A DNA stretch of 64,000 nucleotides from an uncultured Latescibacterota bacterium (GTDB lineage Bacteria; Latescibacterota; UBA2968), in NCBI GenBank assembly GCA_958295785.1, contig OY282377.1, positions 4,900,896 to 4,964,895 on the forward strand, read 5' to 3'. Position 1 is the first letter of the stretch, and the number at the start of each line of letters is the position of its first letter. Positions 46,825 to 56,512 of this stretch are shown here, in pieces. The translations under genes were made by a program, and so were the position numbers. Below the pieces are notes generated by a model. It made no database searches and was not told the DNA's origin. It was given only the letters and a program-made list of their open reading frames with translations.

Positions 46825-49086
46825 TCAATCCTCAGTGAGTTTGGGTTGCCAAGATCGCAGCAAGAGCGAGTTGGTTACGACACTGACACTCGAAAAGGCC
46901 ATCGCTGCGCCGGCCAGAGACGGGCTTAGGAAGCCGAACGCGGCGAGGGGCAGGCCGATGACGTTGTACAAAAATGCCCAGAACAAATTTTGTTTGATTT
47001 TGCGGAAGGTTTTGCGGCTCGCTTCAATGGCGGCGGGCACGAGCCGGGGATCGGGGCGCATGAGGGTAATGGCGGCGGTTTCCATTGCCACATCGGTGCC
47101 CGAGCCCATGGCGATGCCCACTGTGGCTTGGGCGAGCGCGGGGGCGTCGTTGATTCCATCGCCCACCATGCCCACGCACGCGCCTTTGTCGGTCAGGCGT
47201 TGGATGATCGCGGCCTTGTCTTCTGGCCCGGCTTCGCCGTGTACATCGTCAATGCCCAATTCTTTGGCGATGCGCTCGGTTACAGACGCGGCGTCGCCAG
47301 ATACCAATAGGGGAATGACGCCGAGCCGTTTGAGTTGCTGGATAGCGACTTTGGCCTCTGCACGCAAGGCATCGACAACTTCAAACCGGGCGAGCAGGGC
47401 ATTCCCGTCTTTGAGACGAGCACCGAGATACACTTCTGCCCCGCCGTGCGACAACGCGCGTTGGGGTAAGCCCAGGCCCTTGTCCCGAAACAGGCGGTCG
47501 TTGCCGATGAAGTAGCGGACGCCGTCGATGTCGCCTTCAACGCCGCGTGCCACCGTGCTTTTGAAATGCTCGACCGTCGACAGTGCCAGGCCCCGATCTG
47601 CTATGGCTGCGCGAAATGCCTCGGCTATCGGGTGTTCGCTTCCCTGTTGCAATGTCGCCGCCACTTGGAGGACTTCGTTTTTTTTGAGATCGGACAGCAA
47701 TTCGATTTCGGCGACAGCCGGCTTGCCCTCGGTCAGTGTACCGGTTTTGTCGAAGACCACATGTGACAAGTTGTGTGCTCGCTCTAAGGTGGCGATGTCT
47801 TTGATCAAGACGCCGGCCCGCGCCGCCGCGCCAGAGCCGGTCATGATCGCGGTCGGCGTAGCCAATCCCAAGGCGCAGGGGCAGGCGATCACCAACACGG
47901 CGACGGCGCTGATGATCGCTTGTTCGATCATGTCGCCGGCAAAACTCGGGGGCGCGAAGCCCACGAGATGGGCGAAGTGAACGATCACTTGTTGCAAACG
48001 CTCACCGGCCAACCACCAACTCAGGAACGCGACCGCGCTGATGGAGACGACTACGGGTATGAAGATGGCGCTGATGCGATCCACGAGCCGCTGCACCGCT
48101 GGTTTGCTGACTTGCGCGTTTTCGACCAAGCGGATCATTTTGGCAAGCGTTGAATCGTCGCCGATGGCCCTGGTCTCAATGTCGATGAACCCATTGATGT
48201 TGATGGAACCGGCTGTGACCGGGTCGCCCGTCATTTTGGGGATGAGATTGCTTTCGCCGGTGATGAGGGATTCGTCAATTTCGGCTTCTCCGCGTGCGAT
48301 GATGCCATCGACAGCCACTTGGTCGCCAGGGCGGCATACGACGGTGTCGCCCACTTTTACGTCGCGCACTGGGCGTTCTACGAGTTCGCCATTCGGGAGT
48401 CGCATGAGGGCGGTGTCGGGCCGCAGGGCCAAGAGTGCCTGAATCGCTGCGGCTGCCCCGCGCTTGGCCCGCGCCTCGATGTGCTTGCCGACTATGACGA
48501 GGGTGATGATGACCGCCGATGCCTCGAAATAGAGATGGCCTGTTCCGGGCGTGACCATTTGATAGACGCTGTAAGCGAATGCCGCGGTGGTTCCCATCGC
48601 TACGAGCACGTCCATGTTGGCCCCGCCGCTACGCAGTGCGCTGATTGCGCCGCGGTAAAAGCGCAAGCCGAGTGCGAATTGTATGGGGATGACCAATGCC
48701 AGTTGGACCCACGGCGGCAGGTGCAAATATGGGGCGTTGGCGAACATGCCCGCCATTTGGATGATGAATGGCGCGGTCAAGATCGCTGCGACCAGAATCG
48801 CCCTGCGCTCGTCGCGCTCGGTAGAATGCTCGCCCGCATCTGACAAAGTGCCGGTTTGCATGCCGACGGCGAACCCACACCGGCGCACGGCATTGACGAC
48901 CGAATCGAGGTCGGTTTGCGTCGGGTCGATGCTGATCATCGCCCGTTCCAAAGCCAAGTTGACGGTGGCTTCCAGAACGCCGGGCGCATCGTTCAACGTC
49001 TGTTCGAGACGCGCCGAGCACGCGCTGCACGTCATGCCCTCTATCGCCAAGTCGAGTCGTTCGGGTTCTGCCAGTTGGACGGCCAT
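46825..49086 (-). CDS. copA: Copper-type heavy-metal P1B ATPase
   Basis: 753 residues. One N-terminal heavy-metal-associated domain (GMTCSACSAR, Cys20 and Cys23), then eight expected membrane helices; the transport site is ACPCALGLATPTA near 396. DKTGTLTEG near 440 holds the phosphorylated Asp, SEHPIAEA is the HP motif, and GDGINDAPAL near 645 is the hinge. CPC plus a single CxxC domain points to monovalent copper (or silver) export. ATG with GAGG upstream. It follows the cupin gene by 11 bp and may be co-transcribed with it. Confidence 0.9.
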   Translation of the reverse strand: MAVQLAEPERLDLAIEGMTCSACSARLEQTLNDAPGVLEATVNLALERAMISIDPTQTDLDSVVNAVRRCGFAVGMQTGTLSDAGEHSTERDERRAILVAAILTAPFIIQMAGMFANAPYLHLPPWVQLALVIPIQFALGLRFYRGAISALRSGGANMDVLVAMGTTAAFAYSVYQMVTPGTGHLYFEASAVIITLVIVGKHIEARAKRGAAAAIQALLALRPDTALMRLPNGELVERPVRDVKVGDTVVCRPGDQVAVDGIIARGEAEIDESLITGESNLIPKMTGDPVTAGSININGFIDIETRAIGDDSTLAKMIRLVENAQVSKPAVQRLVDRISAIFIPVVVSISAVAFLSWWLAGERLQQVIVHFAHLVGFAPPSFAGDMIEQAIISAVAVLVIACPCALGLATPTAIMTGSGAAARAGVLIKDIATLERAHNLSHVVFDKTGTLTEGKPAVAEIELLSDLKKNEVLQVAATLQQGSEHPIAEAFRAAIADRGLALSTVEHFKSTVARGVEGDIDGVRYFIGNDRLFRDKGLGLPQRALSHGGAEVYLGARLKDGNALLARFEVVDALRAEAKVAIQQLKRLGVIPLLVSGDAASVTERIAKELGIDDVHGEAGPEDKAAIIQRLTDKGACVGMVGDGINDAPALAQATVGIAMGSGTDVAMETAAITLMRPDPRLVPAAIEASRKTFRKIKQNLFWAFLYNVIGLPLAAFGFLSPSLAGAAMAFSSVSVVTNSLLLRSWQPKLTED

Positions 49087-49097
49087 TGTTTATCCTC

Positions 49098-49694
49098 TCA
49101 TCGCGTAGCGTCTGCCCGCAACTCGAATTTACGCAGGTCGGTGGGTTGTGTCAATGGCGTGCATCGGGTTTCGCGTTTCCACACTGTCACCAGCCCACCC
49201 GCCATGCCAAAGACCGGATCGGAATCCGGCATCGGCACGTTGGGGATATGATCCAGTGCATGCTCGTGTTCGCTCGCGCTGTCCCGACACAGGTCCGGAT
49301 GCTGCCCATCGGGATAGGCGCCTACCACCAACAAATCCGCGCTCGCGCCCAGATTTTTGTGTCCCACGCCCGCGGGAATGACCATCACATCCCCAGGCCC
49401 GATTGTCAACCGCGCCCCTTGTTCGCCTCCCATACACACCTCGGCACTTCCCCGTGCAATGCCCAGCACTTCATGGGCAGTCGCGTGATAGTGGTGAAAG
49501 GGGTAAATCCCATCGCGCCATGAGCGCGACCAGCGATTGGCCGCAAACACCTGTTCAAATGCGCGTGCGGGATCATCTGCGGGCAATGACAGGGCACCGC
49601 GATAGACCAACAGGGGAAATGCGCTGTTCGGAACCCTCCCGTCATCCTGAAAATAATGCGGTGTTATTTGTACATCTTTTTGAACAAAGTACAT
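49098..49694 (-). CDS. Cupin-domain protein (YjlB-like)
   Basis: 198 residues. YPFHHYHATAHEVLGIARG near 64 and IGPGDVMVIPAGVGHKNLG near 99 are the two cupin motifs with metal-binding His and Glu, and the start HYFQDDGRVPNS is typical of the YjlB-like family. Function unknown; these small metal-binding barrels are often placed near stress or metal genes. AAGGAAGG before the ATG. It precedes the copper ATPase gene with an 11-bp gap. Confidence 0.8.
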   Translation of the reverse strand: MYFVQKDVQITPHYFQDDGRVPNSAFPLLVYRGALSLPADDPARAFEQVFAANRWSRSWRDGIYPFHHYHATAHEVLGIARGSAEVCMGGEQGARLTIGPGDVMVIPAGVGHKNLGASADLLVVGAYPDGQHPDLCRDSASEHEHALDHIPNVPMPDSDPVFGMAGGLVTVWKRETRCTPLTQPTDLRKFELRADATR

Positions 49695-49751
49695 ATCCTT
49701 CCTTTCGCGTGGATGCAGGGGCTTCTAAGTTATCCTTTCAGATCGGGCGAC

Positions 49752-50753
49752 TTAAAGCGCGATGGCGATGGCTTTTCCCTCGTTGGACGAGCGATAGGCC
49801 CCCTCGCTCACCGCCACTTGCGCCAGCCCTTCTCGCAGGCTCGCCCCCGGCGACACATCGGTTCGCCCTTCTTGCACGCACCGCGCAAAATGCGTCCACA
49901 TATCCGTCCCTTGGTTGCTGGATCCCGTCCATTCGCCCGTTTTCAAATCAATCGGGGTTTTGTCTTCGTTAAATCCGCGATGGGTGACATATCGAATCCG
50001 GTTTCGATCTATGGCCGAGATATTGCCCCGCAAACCCGCCATCTGAAAGATGTTCTGCATTTGCAGCCCGGCCATGCTGCCCGTCATACACACAATTTGT
50101 CCGCCTTCGCACAGCGCTGTGATATTGACAAATTCCACGGCCCCTTTATCGGGCTTGAACAAGCCGCACCGCTCGTGCGCCATGACCTCTACGGGTAGCG
50201 TGCCCGTCCACCACAGGGCCAGATCCATCGTATGCGAAAGCGCGTCGAGAATGCCGCTGTAATGTTCGGGAAAAAAGTATTGCGGGTTGAAGAAGCCGCG
50301 CTGAAGCGAGACATTGGTCTGCACCAAGTCAATCTGCTCGGCGAGTGCTTTCATCTCTTGGGCAAAAGTGGTGAAGCGCGATTGATAGCCCACCATCGCT
50401 ACGACGCCTTGTCGCTCTGCAATCTCGCAAATTTCTTTGCCAGACTCAATGCTTTCGCAGTATGGCTTTTCGACCAGAAACGGCTTGCCCGCAGTGGCTG
50501 CGTCGCGCATAACCCCTGCGTGGTGGCGCGTGTGCGTTGCAATGGCCAGCGCGTCAATATCCTCTCGCGCTATCACCTCGCGGTGATCGAGCACGTACTT
50601 CACATTGAAATTTTCAGCCGCCTGTTTGGCCCGCGCTTCGTCTATATCGCACACGAGTGCGAGCTCGGCTTCATCGCATCCCAACAACTCGCGTGCATGC
50701 GCCGGCCCGCGCTGTCCCGTTCCAATCACTGCAACCCGAATTTTGTTTGCCAT
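49752..50753 (-). CDS. Gfo/Idh/MocA-family NAD(P)-dependent oxidoreductase
   Basis: 333 residues. RVAVIGTGQRGPAHARELL at 6-24 is the Rossmann site, and FLVEKPYCES near 90 has the family's EKP motif with the catalytic Lys. SHTMDLALWW near 174 provides the conserved His-x-x-Asp. Members oxidise or reduce sugars or cyclitols. ATG at 50753 with GAGGAG upstream; the longer frame (to 50792) is rejected. Divergent from the amidohydrolase/Rieske operon, so the 173-bp gap holds both promoters. Confidence 0.9.
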   Translation of the reverse strand: MANKIRVAVIGTGQRGPAHARELLGCDEAELALVCDIDEARAKQAAENFNVKYVLDHREVIAREDIDALAIATHTRHHAGVMRDAATAGKPFLVEKPYCESIESGKEICEIAERQGVVAMVGYQSRFTTFAQEMKALAEQIDLVQTNVSLQRGFFNPQYFFPEHYSGILDALSHTMDLALWWTGTLPVEVMAHERCGLFKPDKGAVEFVNITALCEGGQIVCMTGSMAGLQMQNIFQMAGLRGNISAIDRNRIRYVTHRGFNEDKTPIDLKTGEWTGSSNQGTDMWTHFARCVQEGRTDVSPGASLREGLAQVAVSEGAYRSSNEGKAIAIAL

Positions 50754-50846
50754 AACGCACTCCTCGTTATTTGTGAACACGCCATCAAACACAAAATAAT
50801 TGCCTATTGCGGTACGTCAACAAAAATAGCCCTTCGGCGTTCTGCC

Positions 50847-50876
50847 TTGACAAGTGCCCGACTGTATCCGTACTTT
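50847..50876 (+). promoter_or_regulatory. Possible promoter of the amidohydrolase-Rieske operon
   Basis: TTGACA at 50847-50852 and TACTTT at 50871-50876 with an 18-base spacer, 50 bases upstream of the ATG. The -10 box is weak. Confidence 0.35.
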
Positions 50877-50926
50877 GGCTTTGACGTAAGTTGGACGCGA
50901 CCCAACCGAATACACGGGAGATCGAA

Positions 50927-52072
50927 ATGAACCAAATAGGTGGGAAAATAGGCGCGGCACCCATCGCGGCGCCGGGCTGGACAGTCGAGCCCAAAGAGGG
51001 CGTTGCAATTGTCGATTGCGACGTCCACCACAATTTTCGCCGTGCCGAAGACCTGCTGCCGCATCTTTCCAAGTTCTATCAGGAGCACCTCTACGATCAA
51101 GGTCTCCACCTGCCCGGGGGCGGGTACCCCAACATGCCCTACCGCGCCAATCGCCCCGACCTAAAAGACCCGGACCTCAAAGAACGGGATTTCAATTTTT
51201 CCATTGAATTTCTGCAAAAAGAACACCTCGACCGCTGGCATATCGACTACGCGCTGTTGACCGGCCCTCCGCCTTTTTACGGGTATTCGGGATTGCCCGA
51301 TCCGGATTGGGCGGCTGCGCTGTGTCGCGCGTTCAACGATTGGACGATTGAACACTGGCTCAGGTGCGACGACCGGCTCGTCAACGCCATTCTCATTTCG
51401 CCCACCGATCCGAGGCAGGCGGTCGCTGAAATCAATCGCTTGGCCTATCGCAAAGACACGGTTGCGGCGATGGTGCCTATGGGCGCGATGATGCCCTTTG
51501 GCAATCGGTTTTACCATCCAATATGGGAGGCGTGCGAAAATCACGGGTTGCCGGTGGTCTCTCATGTGGGCGGCGGTGGCGGTGCAACGCGAACCGTCCC
51601 CACGCCCGTGGGCTTTCCCACTTACTACATGGAATCCCGAATGAGCCGCCCCTATATGGCGAGTGCCCATGCCGCGTCGTTGATCTGCGAAGGGGTGTTT
51701 GAGAAATTCCCGAATCTGAAATTTGCCCTCATCGAAGCGCAGCAGTTTTGGGCCGTTCCGCTTATGTGGCACATGGATGCGGATTGGAAGGCACTGCGCG
51801 ACCAGACGCCGTGGCTCAAACGCCTGCCGAGCGAGTACTTCCGCGACCATATTCGGATTGGCTCGCAGCCCTTGCACGAGGCCGAACACCCCGAACAAAT
51901 ACACCAGATGCTGGACATGCTCCACGCGGGCGAAACCCTCATTTATTGTTCGGACTTTCCCCATTTTGATTGGAACGATCCGGTCACGACATTTCCCAAG
52001 TTGTCAGCGGATTTGCACCAGCGCATTTTTGCTGATAACGCCCTTGAAATGCTGCGGATGGAGGAGGGGTAA
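50927..52072 (+). CDS. Amidohydrolase-family (Amidohydro_2) metal-dependent hydrolase
   Basis: 381 residues. IVDCDVHHNF near 27 is the HxH-type start of the barrel (here DVHH), VVSHVGGGGG near 205 and LIYCSDFPHFDWNDP near 341 complete the metal site of the ACMSD-like/Amidohydro_2 group. Such enzymes decarboxylate or hydrolyse aromatic and heterocyclic acids. ATG at 50927 follows GGGAGATCGAA; the upstream TTG at 50891 is less likely. Its stop overlaps the start of the Rieske gene (TAATG), so translation is coupled and the two probably serve one pathway. Confidence 0.8.
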   Translation: MNQIGGKIGAAPIAAPGWTVEPKEGVAIVDCDVHHNFRRAEDLLPHLSKFYQEHLYDQGLHLPGGGYPNMPYRANRPDLKDPDLKERDFNFSIEFLQKEHLDRWHIDYALLTGPPPFYGYSGLPDPDWAAALCRAFNDWTIEHWLRCDDRLVNAILISPTDPRQAVAEINRLAYRKDTVAAMVPMGAMMPFGNRFYHPIWEACENHGLPVVSHVGGGGGATRTVPTPVGFPTYYMESRMSRPYMASAHAASLICEGVFEKFPNLKFALIEAQQFWAVPLMWHMDADWKALRDQTPWLKRLPSEYFRDHIRIGSQPLHEAEHPEQIHQMLDMLHAGETLIYCSDFPHFDWNDPVTTFPKLSADLHQRIFADNALEMLRMEEG

Positions 52073-52449
52073 TGGCGCGCATCGCGGTTGCCAAGGTTTC
52101 GGATATTCCGCCCGGACAGCGCGAAATTGTGGTGCCATTTCGCGGGCGTGCGGGCATTGGCGTTTTTAATGTCGCGGGATCGTTCTACGCGGTACGCAAT
52201 ATCTGCCCCCACAAGAACGGCCCGCTTTGCACGGGCACACTCACGGGTCGGGTGACGACATCTGCGCCGCCCGCCGCGCAAGGGGCCGCCATTTCCATTG
52301 ATGGCGATGGCGAAATTCTGCACTGCCCGTGGCATCAATGGGCTTTTGAAATCGCAACCGGCCGGTGTCTGGTTGACCCAAAGGTGCGCGTCAAAACGTA
52401 CCCAGTAGAAATTGAGGGCGATGATGTCGTCGTTATTTATGAGGACTGA
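52072..52449 (+). CDS. Rieske [2Fe-2S] ferredoxin
   Basis: 125 residues. CPHKNG (Cys45, His47) and CPWHQW (Cys85, His88) are the two Rieske cluster-binding motifs. The 35-residue insert between them (PLCTGTLTGRVTTSAPPAAQ) is longer than in small dioxygenase ferredoxins. It transfers electrons, perhaps to an oxygenase acting with the coupled amidohydrolase. No ferredoxin reductase or oxygenase alpha subunit is adjacent. Confidence 0.9.
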   Translation: MARIAVAKVSDIPPGQREIVVPFRGRAGIGVFNVAGSFYAVRNICPHKNGPLCTGTLTGRVTTSAPPAAQGAAISIDGDGEILHCPWHQWAFEIATGRCLVDPKVRVKTYPVEIEGDDVVVIYED

Positions 52450-52493
52450 ACTGTACAGTGAGAGGCGCGTTTTGCCACAAAAAGCACAAAAGG

Positions 52494-52537
52494 CGAGCGG
52501 CGAGAGGACCATTCAGTCCCCGAGCCGCTCGTTTTTG
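52494..52537 (+). terminator. Terminator after the Rieske gene
   Basis: CGAGCGGC (52494-52501) pairs with GCCGCTCG (52524-52531), followed by TTTTT. It separates the operon from the convergent epimerase gene. Confidence 0.85.
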
Positions 52538-52555
52538 TGTGAGGCATTCGACCAC

Positions 52556-53356
52556 TTATAGTCCTGACAAAATCCCTTTGATATATCCAAGCGTAAATGC
52601 CAAGTCGCGGTCTATGCCCGCGTGTTCTTTGGAGCCGACGCACTCCACATAGAGCGGTCCTTTGAACCCGCCGCGGACCAATCCCGATAGGACGCGGTAA
52701 AAATCGACTTCGCCATCGCCTGCTGTGGTATTCACATTGGGATTGTTCTCGGCATCTAGCGCGCAGTCTTTTACAATGGCCGTTGACGTGTAGGGGGCAA
52801 TTTCATCCACTTCTTGCTCGGGGCGCACGTCGCCGCGCGTGTAGTGGATGATATTGCCCGGATCGTAACTCACCGCAAATGCCGGGCGATCCACCTGGTG
52901 ATAGAGGTCTATGAGTTCTTTCGCGGTCAGGCTGATGCCCCCGTGTGGCTTGAGAGAAATCCCCACGCCTACGGTCTCTGCGTGCTCGGCTGCTTGGCGC
53001 ATCACTTCGGGATAGATGCCGTAATGCGCCTCTTTGCCCGTTCCCAATTCCAAGATCCACTTTGCGCCCAGTTCGGCGGCGTTATCCAACAAGTGTTGAT
53101 ACGCGATCACCGCGCCTTCCACTCCGCGATCCAACCGCGTCTGGCCGAGCAACATAGAGGGCTTAAGCCCGGCTTGGGTTGCGGCATTTTTGGCATCTGC
53201 GACCTGTGTCGCGTTGCTTTCAGAATCCACGGGCATTGCCCTGTTGTGTGCAAATACAGCCACATCCGTATATCCCGCGCATGCGATCCGCTCGCACGCC
53301 TCGGCAAATGACAAGGCGTTATACGGTCGCGTGGTGCTGCCAATTACCCATTCCAT
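52556..53356 (-). CDS. Sugar phosphate isomerase/epimerase (xylose isomerase-like TIM barrel)
   Basis: 266 residues. WVIGSTTRPYNALSFAEA at the start, WILELGTG near 104, VGVGISLKPHGG near 129, FAVSYDPGNI near 158 and DGEVDFYRVL near 214 match AP_endonuc_2-type sugar isomerases. Metal ligands probably include the Glu of LELG, His of KPHGG and Asp of SYDPGN. Such genes usually act with Gfo/Idh dehydrogenases on cyclitols or keto-sugars, and two of those are in this window. Convergent with the Rieske operon. Confidence 0.8.
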   Translation of the reverse strand: MEWVIGSTTRPYNALSFAEACERIACAGYTDVAVFAHNRAMPVDSESNATQVADAKNAATQAGLKPSMLLGQTRLDRGVEGAVIAYQHLLDNAAELGAKWILELGTGKEAHYGIYPEVMRQAAEHAETVGVGISLKPHGGISLTAKELIDLYHQVDRPAFAVSYDPGNIIHYTRGDVRPEQEVDEIAPYTSTAIVKDCALDAENNPNVNTTAGDGEVDFYRVLSGLVRGGFKGPLYVECVGSKEHAGIDRDLAFTLGYIKGILSGL

Positions 53357-53383
53357 CGTCCAACTCCTTTCTCATCTTTGCGT

Positions 53384-54184
53384 TTATTTGGGGTTGCGGA
53401 TTTCTTTTCCGCAATGTGGGCACTTGTGGTCGCGGTCAGAATCCTGCATGGCTTCGACAAATCCGGAACTCAAAATGCCAGCGGGCAAGGCGAACATGCC
53501 CACGCCGAGCACGGCGATCAACGCGCCCAAGAATTTGCCCAATGGGGTGATGGGAAACACATCGCCATAGCCCACGGTCGTCAGGGTGACAATGCCCCAC
53601 CACATGGTTTTGGGGATGCTCGAAAATGCCTCGGGCTGTGCATGGTGTTCGACAAAATACATCAAGCTCGAGACGATCACCAACAAAAGCATCAATGCAA
53701 GTGCCACGATATAAAGCTCTTGGCGTTTTTGCCAGATGACCCCGCCAAACAAGCGCATCGAGTGCGAGTACCGCCCCACTTTGAGCAGGCGGAACAACCG
53801 CAACAAGCGCAAAGGCAGCGTGTAATTGGGCGGCACGGTCACCAACAAAAAAACGTAATAGGGAAAAATGGCGATCAGATCGATCATGGCCAAAGGCGTC
53901 AGCATAAATGCCAACCGCCCTTTGATGGGCCGCGCGAATTTTGCATCTGCGGTGCAACACCAGATCCGCAGCATGTATTCAGCCGTGAAGACCAGCACGC
54001 AGACCGCTTCAAAAATATCGACAAACCCACCGTAAACCTCTTTCATTCCTTTGACCGTCTCTAAAATGACCATGGTCACATTGAAAACGATGAGCGTCAC
54101 AATGCAAATATCAAATACGCGGCTCAGCCGATCCCCTTCTTCGGCCTTTTCCATAATCGCGTAGAGACGCGCTTTGGCAGACAT
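53384..54184 (-). CDS. Voltage-gated-type potassium channel
   Basis: 266 residues. Six membrane segments: S1 near 24 (IVTLIVFNVTMVIL), S2 near 60, S3 near 94 (MIDLIAIFPYYVFLL), S4 with regularly spaced Arg/Lys (LRLLRLFRLLKVGRYS near 121), S5 near 150, pore loop TLTTVGYGD near 200 and S6. TVGYGD is the K+ selectivity filter. The C-terminus has a short zinc-knuckle-like CPHCGKEI, unusual for such channels. ATG at 54184 with GGAGGT 7 bases upstream decides the start over 54193. Confidence 0.9.
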   Translation of the reverse strand: MSAKARLYAIMEKAEEGDRLSRVFDICIVTLIVFNVTMVILETVKGMKEVYGGFVDIFEAVCVLVFTAEYMLRIWCCTADAKFARPIKGRLAFMLTPLAMIDLIAIFPYYVFLLVTVPPNYTLPLRLLRLFRLLKVGRYSHSMRLFGGVIWQKRQELYIVALALMLLLVIVSSLMYFVEHHAQPEAFSSIPKTMWWGIVTLTTVGYGDVFPITPLGKFLGALIAVLGVGMFALPAGILSSGFVEAMQDSDRDHKCPHCGKEIRNPK

Positions 54185-54412
54185 TGAAATCACCTCCGTG
54201 CAAAAAATAGAATTATTCGGTCGTCTTCACAAGCGAAAAGGCGGGAGCCAAGGTCCACGAAGGGCACCAAGAACACGAAGAGAAAGCGGTAAGCACGCAG
54301 AGGCACGCTGGGATTAAGCATGTCCCGCAGGGCATAAATGCGGGAGGCTTTCCGACCACTTGACTCGCACAGAGGCACGCCCTATACTCTGGCATTCTAA
54401 AGGAGATTCCGT

Positions 54413-56362
54413 TTGCGCGACCTGTCAAAAAATCCAATTGTTCGAGCGATCTTTGCGATTGTGCTCGCGGCAATGCTTATCGCCATTTTACCGGCCAATC
54501 GGGAAGGCGTTTTGCACGAGCAACTGCTGAAAGCCATTCCCAGACTGGCCGCACAAATTGGGAATCACAACTGGACACTGTCGCCCGATGCGGATCGCCT
54601 TTTGCAAAAAGCCTTTGCCGAAGCGCGAAATCGCCGATCTGCCGCGCCTGATTCGGACATGCCAATCGCGTTGCGCGGCGCGGCGACCTCCGCGGGGTAT
54701 CACCTCTTGGCTGTGCGCGGTTCTGAGCAGCGCGAGGAAGTTATTTCACCGGTCACTGCGTGGAGTCTCTTTCCGCCCGTTGCCGCGATTTTGGTGGCGA
54801 TTATCAGCGGGCGGTTGATTCTCGGGTTGTCGCTGGCGATTCTCGCGGGTGGGTTTCTCGCGTCGCTGGGCGAACCCCTGTATTTGTGGCCCGTGATCGC
54901 CCTGAAAAAATCCACGGTGGGCTATGTTTGGACGCCTTTGGAAAGCGCGTTTCAACTCTATATTCTCGCGTTCACCGCCGGGCTTATCGGGATGGTGCGC
55001 GTGACCACGCTTTCGGGTGGCAATCGCGGCATTGCCGAGATTCTCTCTCGCCGCGCCGAGGGCGCCCGCTCAACGCGCCTCGCGGCATTTTTTATGGGCC
55101 TCGCCATTTTCTTTGACGACTATGCCAATTCCATTGTCGTTGGCTCCACGTTGCGGCCCATTGCGGATCGATTCAGAGTCTCGCGCGAAAAACTCGCGTA
55201 CATTGTCGATTCAACAGCCGCGCCCATCGCGGGCGTTGCGATCATCAGCACATGGATCGGATACGAAGTCAGCCTGTTTCAGGATTTGATGACCGAACTC
55301 AACACTGGGCTTTCGGGCTATCAACTCTTTTTCGCTGCTCTGCCTTTGCGCTTCTATTGCCTGCTGACCCTGGTCTTTGTTCTTCTGTCTGCCTATCTGA
55401 GCCGGGATTATGGCCCCATGCTCAAAGCCGAACGCCGCGCGCAAACGACGGGTCAGGTGATCCGCCCGGGTGCCGCGCCGATGACGGGTCGGGCACAGGA
55501 TGAAATCGGCCCTGCCCAAGGCGTGCGTCCGGTTTGGTGGGCCGCGGTGTTGCCGGTGCTGCTCGTTATTGCGGGCGTGATTGGGGGCATGGCTGTCGAT
55601 ACGTGGGGTCATGCGGATGTCATTGCGGCGCGGCGGAATTACGGCCTGATGAGCAGCGCGTTTTGGAGCGCGTGTTTTTCAAACGCCAAGAGCTCACAGG
55701 TGCTCTTTGTCGCGGCGATGCTCGGCTCTGCGCTCGCCATTGCCATTGCCATCACGCGCAGGCATGGCGAAACGGGCAGGCGCGTCATTTCTCTCGCCAA
55801 TGCGGTCTCGACGTGGGCGCGTGGGATCGTGGGGGTGTGGTATGCGATTGTCATTCTCATTCTCGCATGGGCGATCAAAGAAGTTTGCGCGGACGTGGGC
55901 ACGTCGATTTATCTCACGGCGGCGCTTTCCCCGCTCGTTTCCCCCGGCCTGTTGCCGCTTTTGATCTTTCTCCTCGCTGCCCTTGTCGCATTCTCCATTG
56001 GCACATCGTGGACGACCATGGCCATTCTCATCCCAACAGTCGTCCCGCTCGCACACGCTTTAGGAGGGCTGCCGCTGACCATTTTGGCCGCTGCCGCCGT
56101 GCTCGATGGCGCGATTTTTGGCGACCACTGTTCGCCCATCAGCGACACCACGGTTATGGCCAGCATCGCTTCTTCGTGCGATCACATGGATCACGTCAAA
56201 ACGCAATTTCCCTACGCGCTTACAACGATGAGTGTCGCGGGTATTTTTGGCTATTTGGGTTCTGCCCTGATCTATCCGGGCTGGATCGGCCTCCTCCTCG
56301 GCTTGATCGCCATTCCGACGATCCTGTTGACTCTCGGCAAAAATCCCGACACTTCGGCCTGA
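54413..56362 (+). CDS. NhaC-family Na+/H+ antiporter
   Basis: 649 residues, about 12 membrane helices. FFDDYANSIVVGSTLRPIADRF near 235 and GDHCSPISDTTVMAS near 571 are the NhaC conserved blocks with the transported-ion Asp residues. The N-terminal about 110 residues (with a single membrane helix and an exported segment, DADRLLQKAFAEARNRR) are extra compared with ordinary NhaC and unrecognised. TTG start supported by AAGGAG 7 bases upstream. It would exchange Na+ for H+ at the inner membrane, fitting a marine or saline habitat. Confidence 0.85.
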   Translation: MRDLSKNPIVRAIFAIVLAAMLIAILPANREGVLHEQLLKAIPRLAAQIGNHNWTLSPDADRLLQKAFAEARNRRSAAPDSDMPIALRGAATSAGYHLLAVRGSEQREEVISPVTAWSLFPPVAAILVAIISGRLILGLSLAILAGGFLASLGEPLYLWPVIALKKSTVGYVWTPLESAFQLYILAFTAGLIGMVRVTTLSGGNRGIAEILSRRAEGARSTRLAAFFMGLAIFFDDYANSIVVGSTLRPIADRFRVSREKLAYIVDSTAAPIAGVAIISTWIGYEVSLFQDLMTELNTGLSGYQLFFAALPLRFYCLLTLVFVLLSAYLSRDYGPMLKAERRAQTTGQVIRPGAAPMTGRAQDEIGPAQGVRPVWWAAVLPVLLVIAGVIGGMAVDTWGHADVIAARRNYGLMSSAFWSACFSNAKSSQVLFVAAMLGSALAIAIAITRRHGETGRRVISLANAVSTWARGIVGVWYAIVILILAWAIKEVCADVGTSIYLTAALSPLVSPGLLPLLIFLLAALVAFSIGTSWTTMAILIPTVVPLAHALGGLPLTILAAAAVLDGAIFGDHCSPISDTTVMASIASSCDHMDHVKTQFPYALTTMSVAGIFGYLGSALIYPGWIGLLLGLIAIPTILLTLGKNPDTSA

Positions 56363-56431
56363 TGTGCTTAATCCTTGTCATATTGCTCGGCGTTTTTGGA
56401 GGCGTCGATCCAAATATCGAAAACGCCATTG

Positions 56432-56512
56432 CTTAGAAGCTGTTTTGATTCTATCGGTACCTACCCCCCGTTGCGAGGAGGGGGCGTATTTCGGTTTAAG
56501 ACAGCTTCTTAG
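56432..56512. repeat. Family-B miniature inverted repeat, complete copy (81 bp)
   Basis: CTTAGAAGCTGTTTTGA at one end and TTTAAGACAGCTTCTTAG at the other, with CTACCCCCCGTTGC and GAGGAGGGGG forming an inner stem. The right end supplies the stop codon of the aminotransferase gene. Confidence 0.8.
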
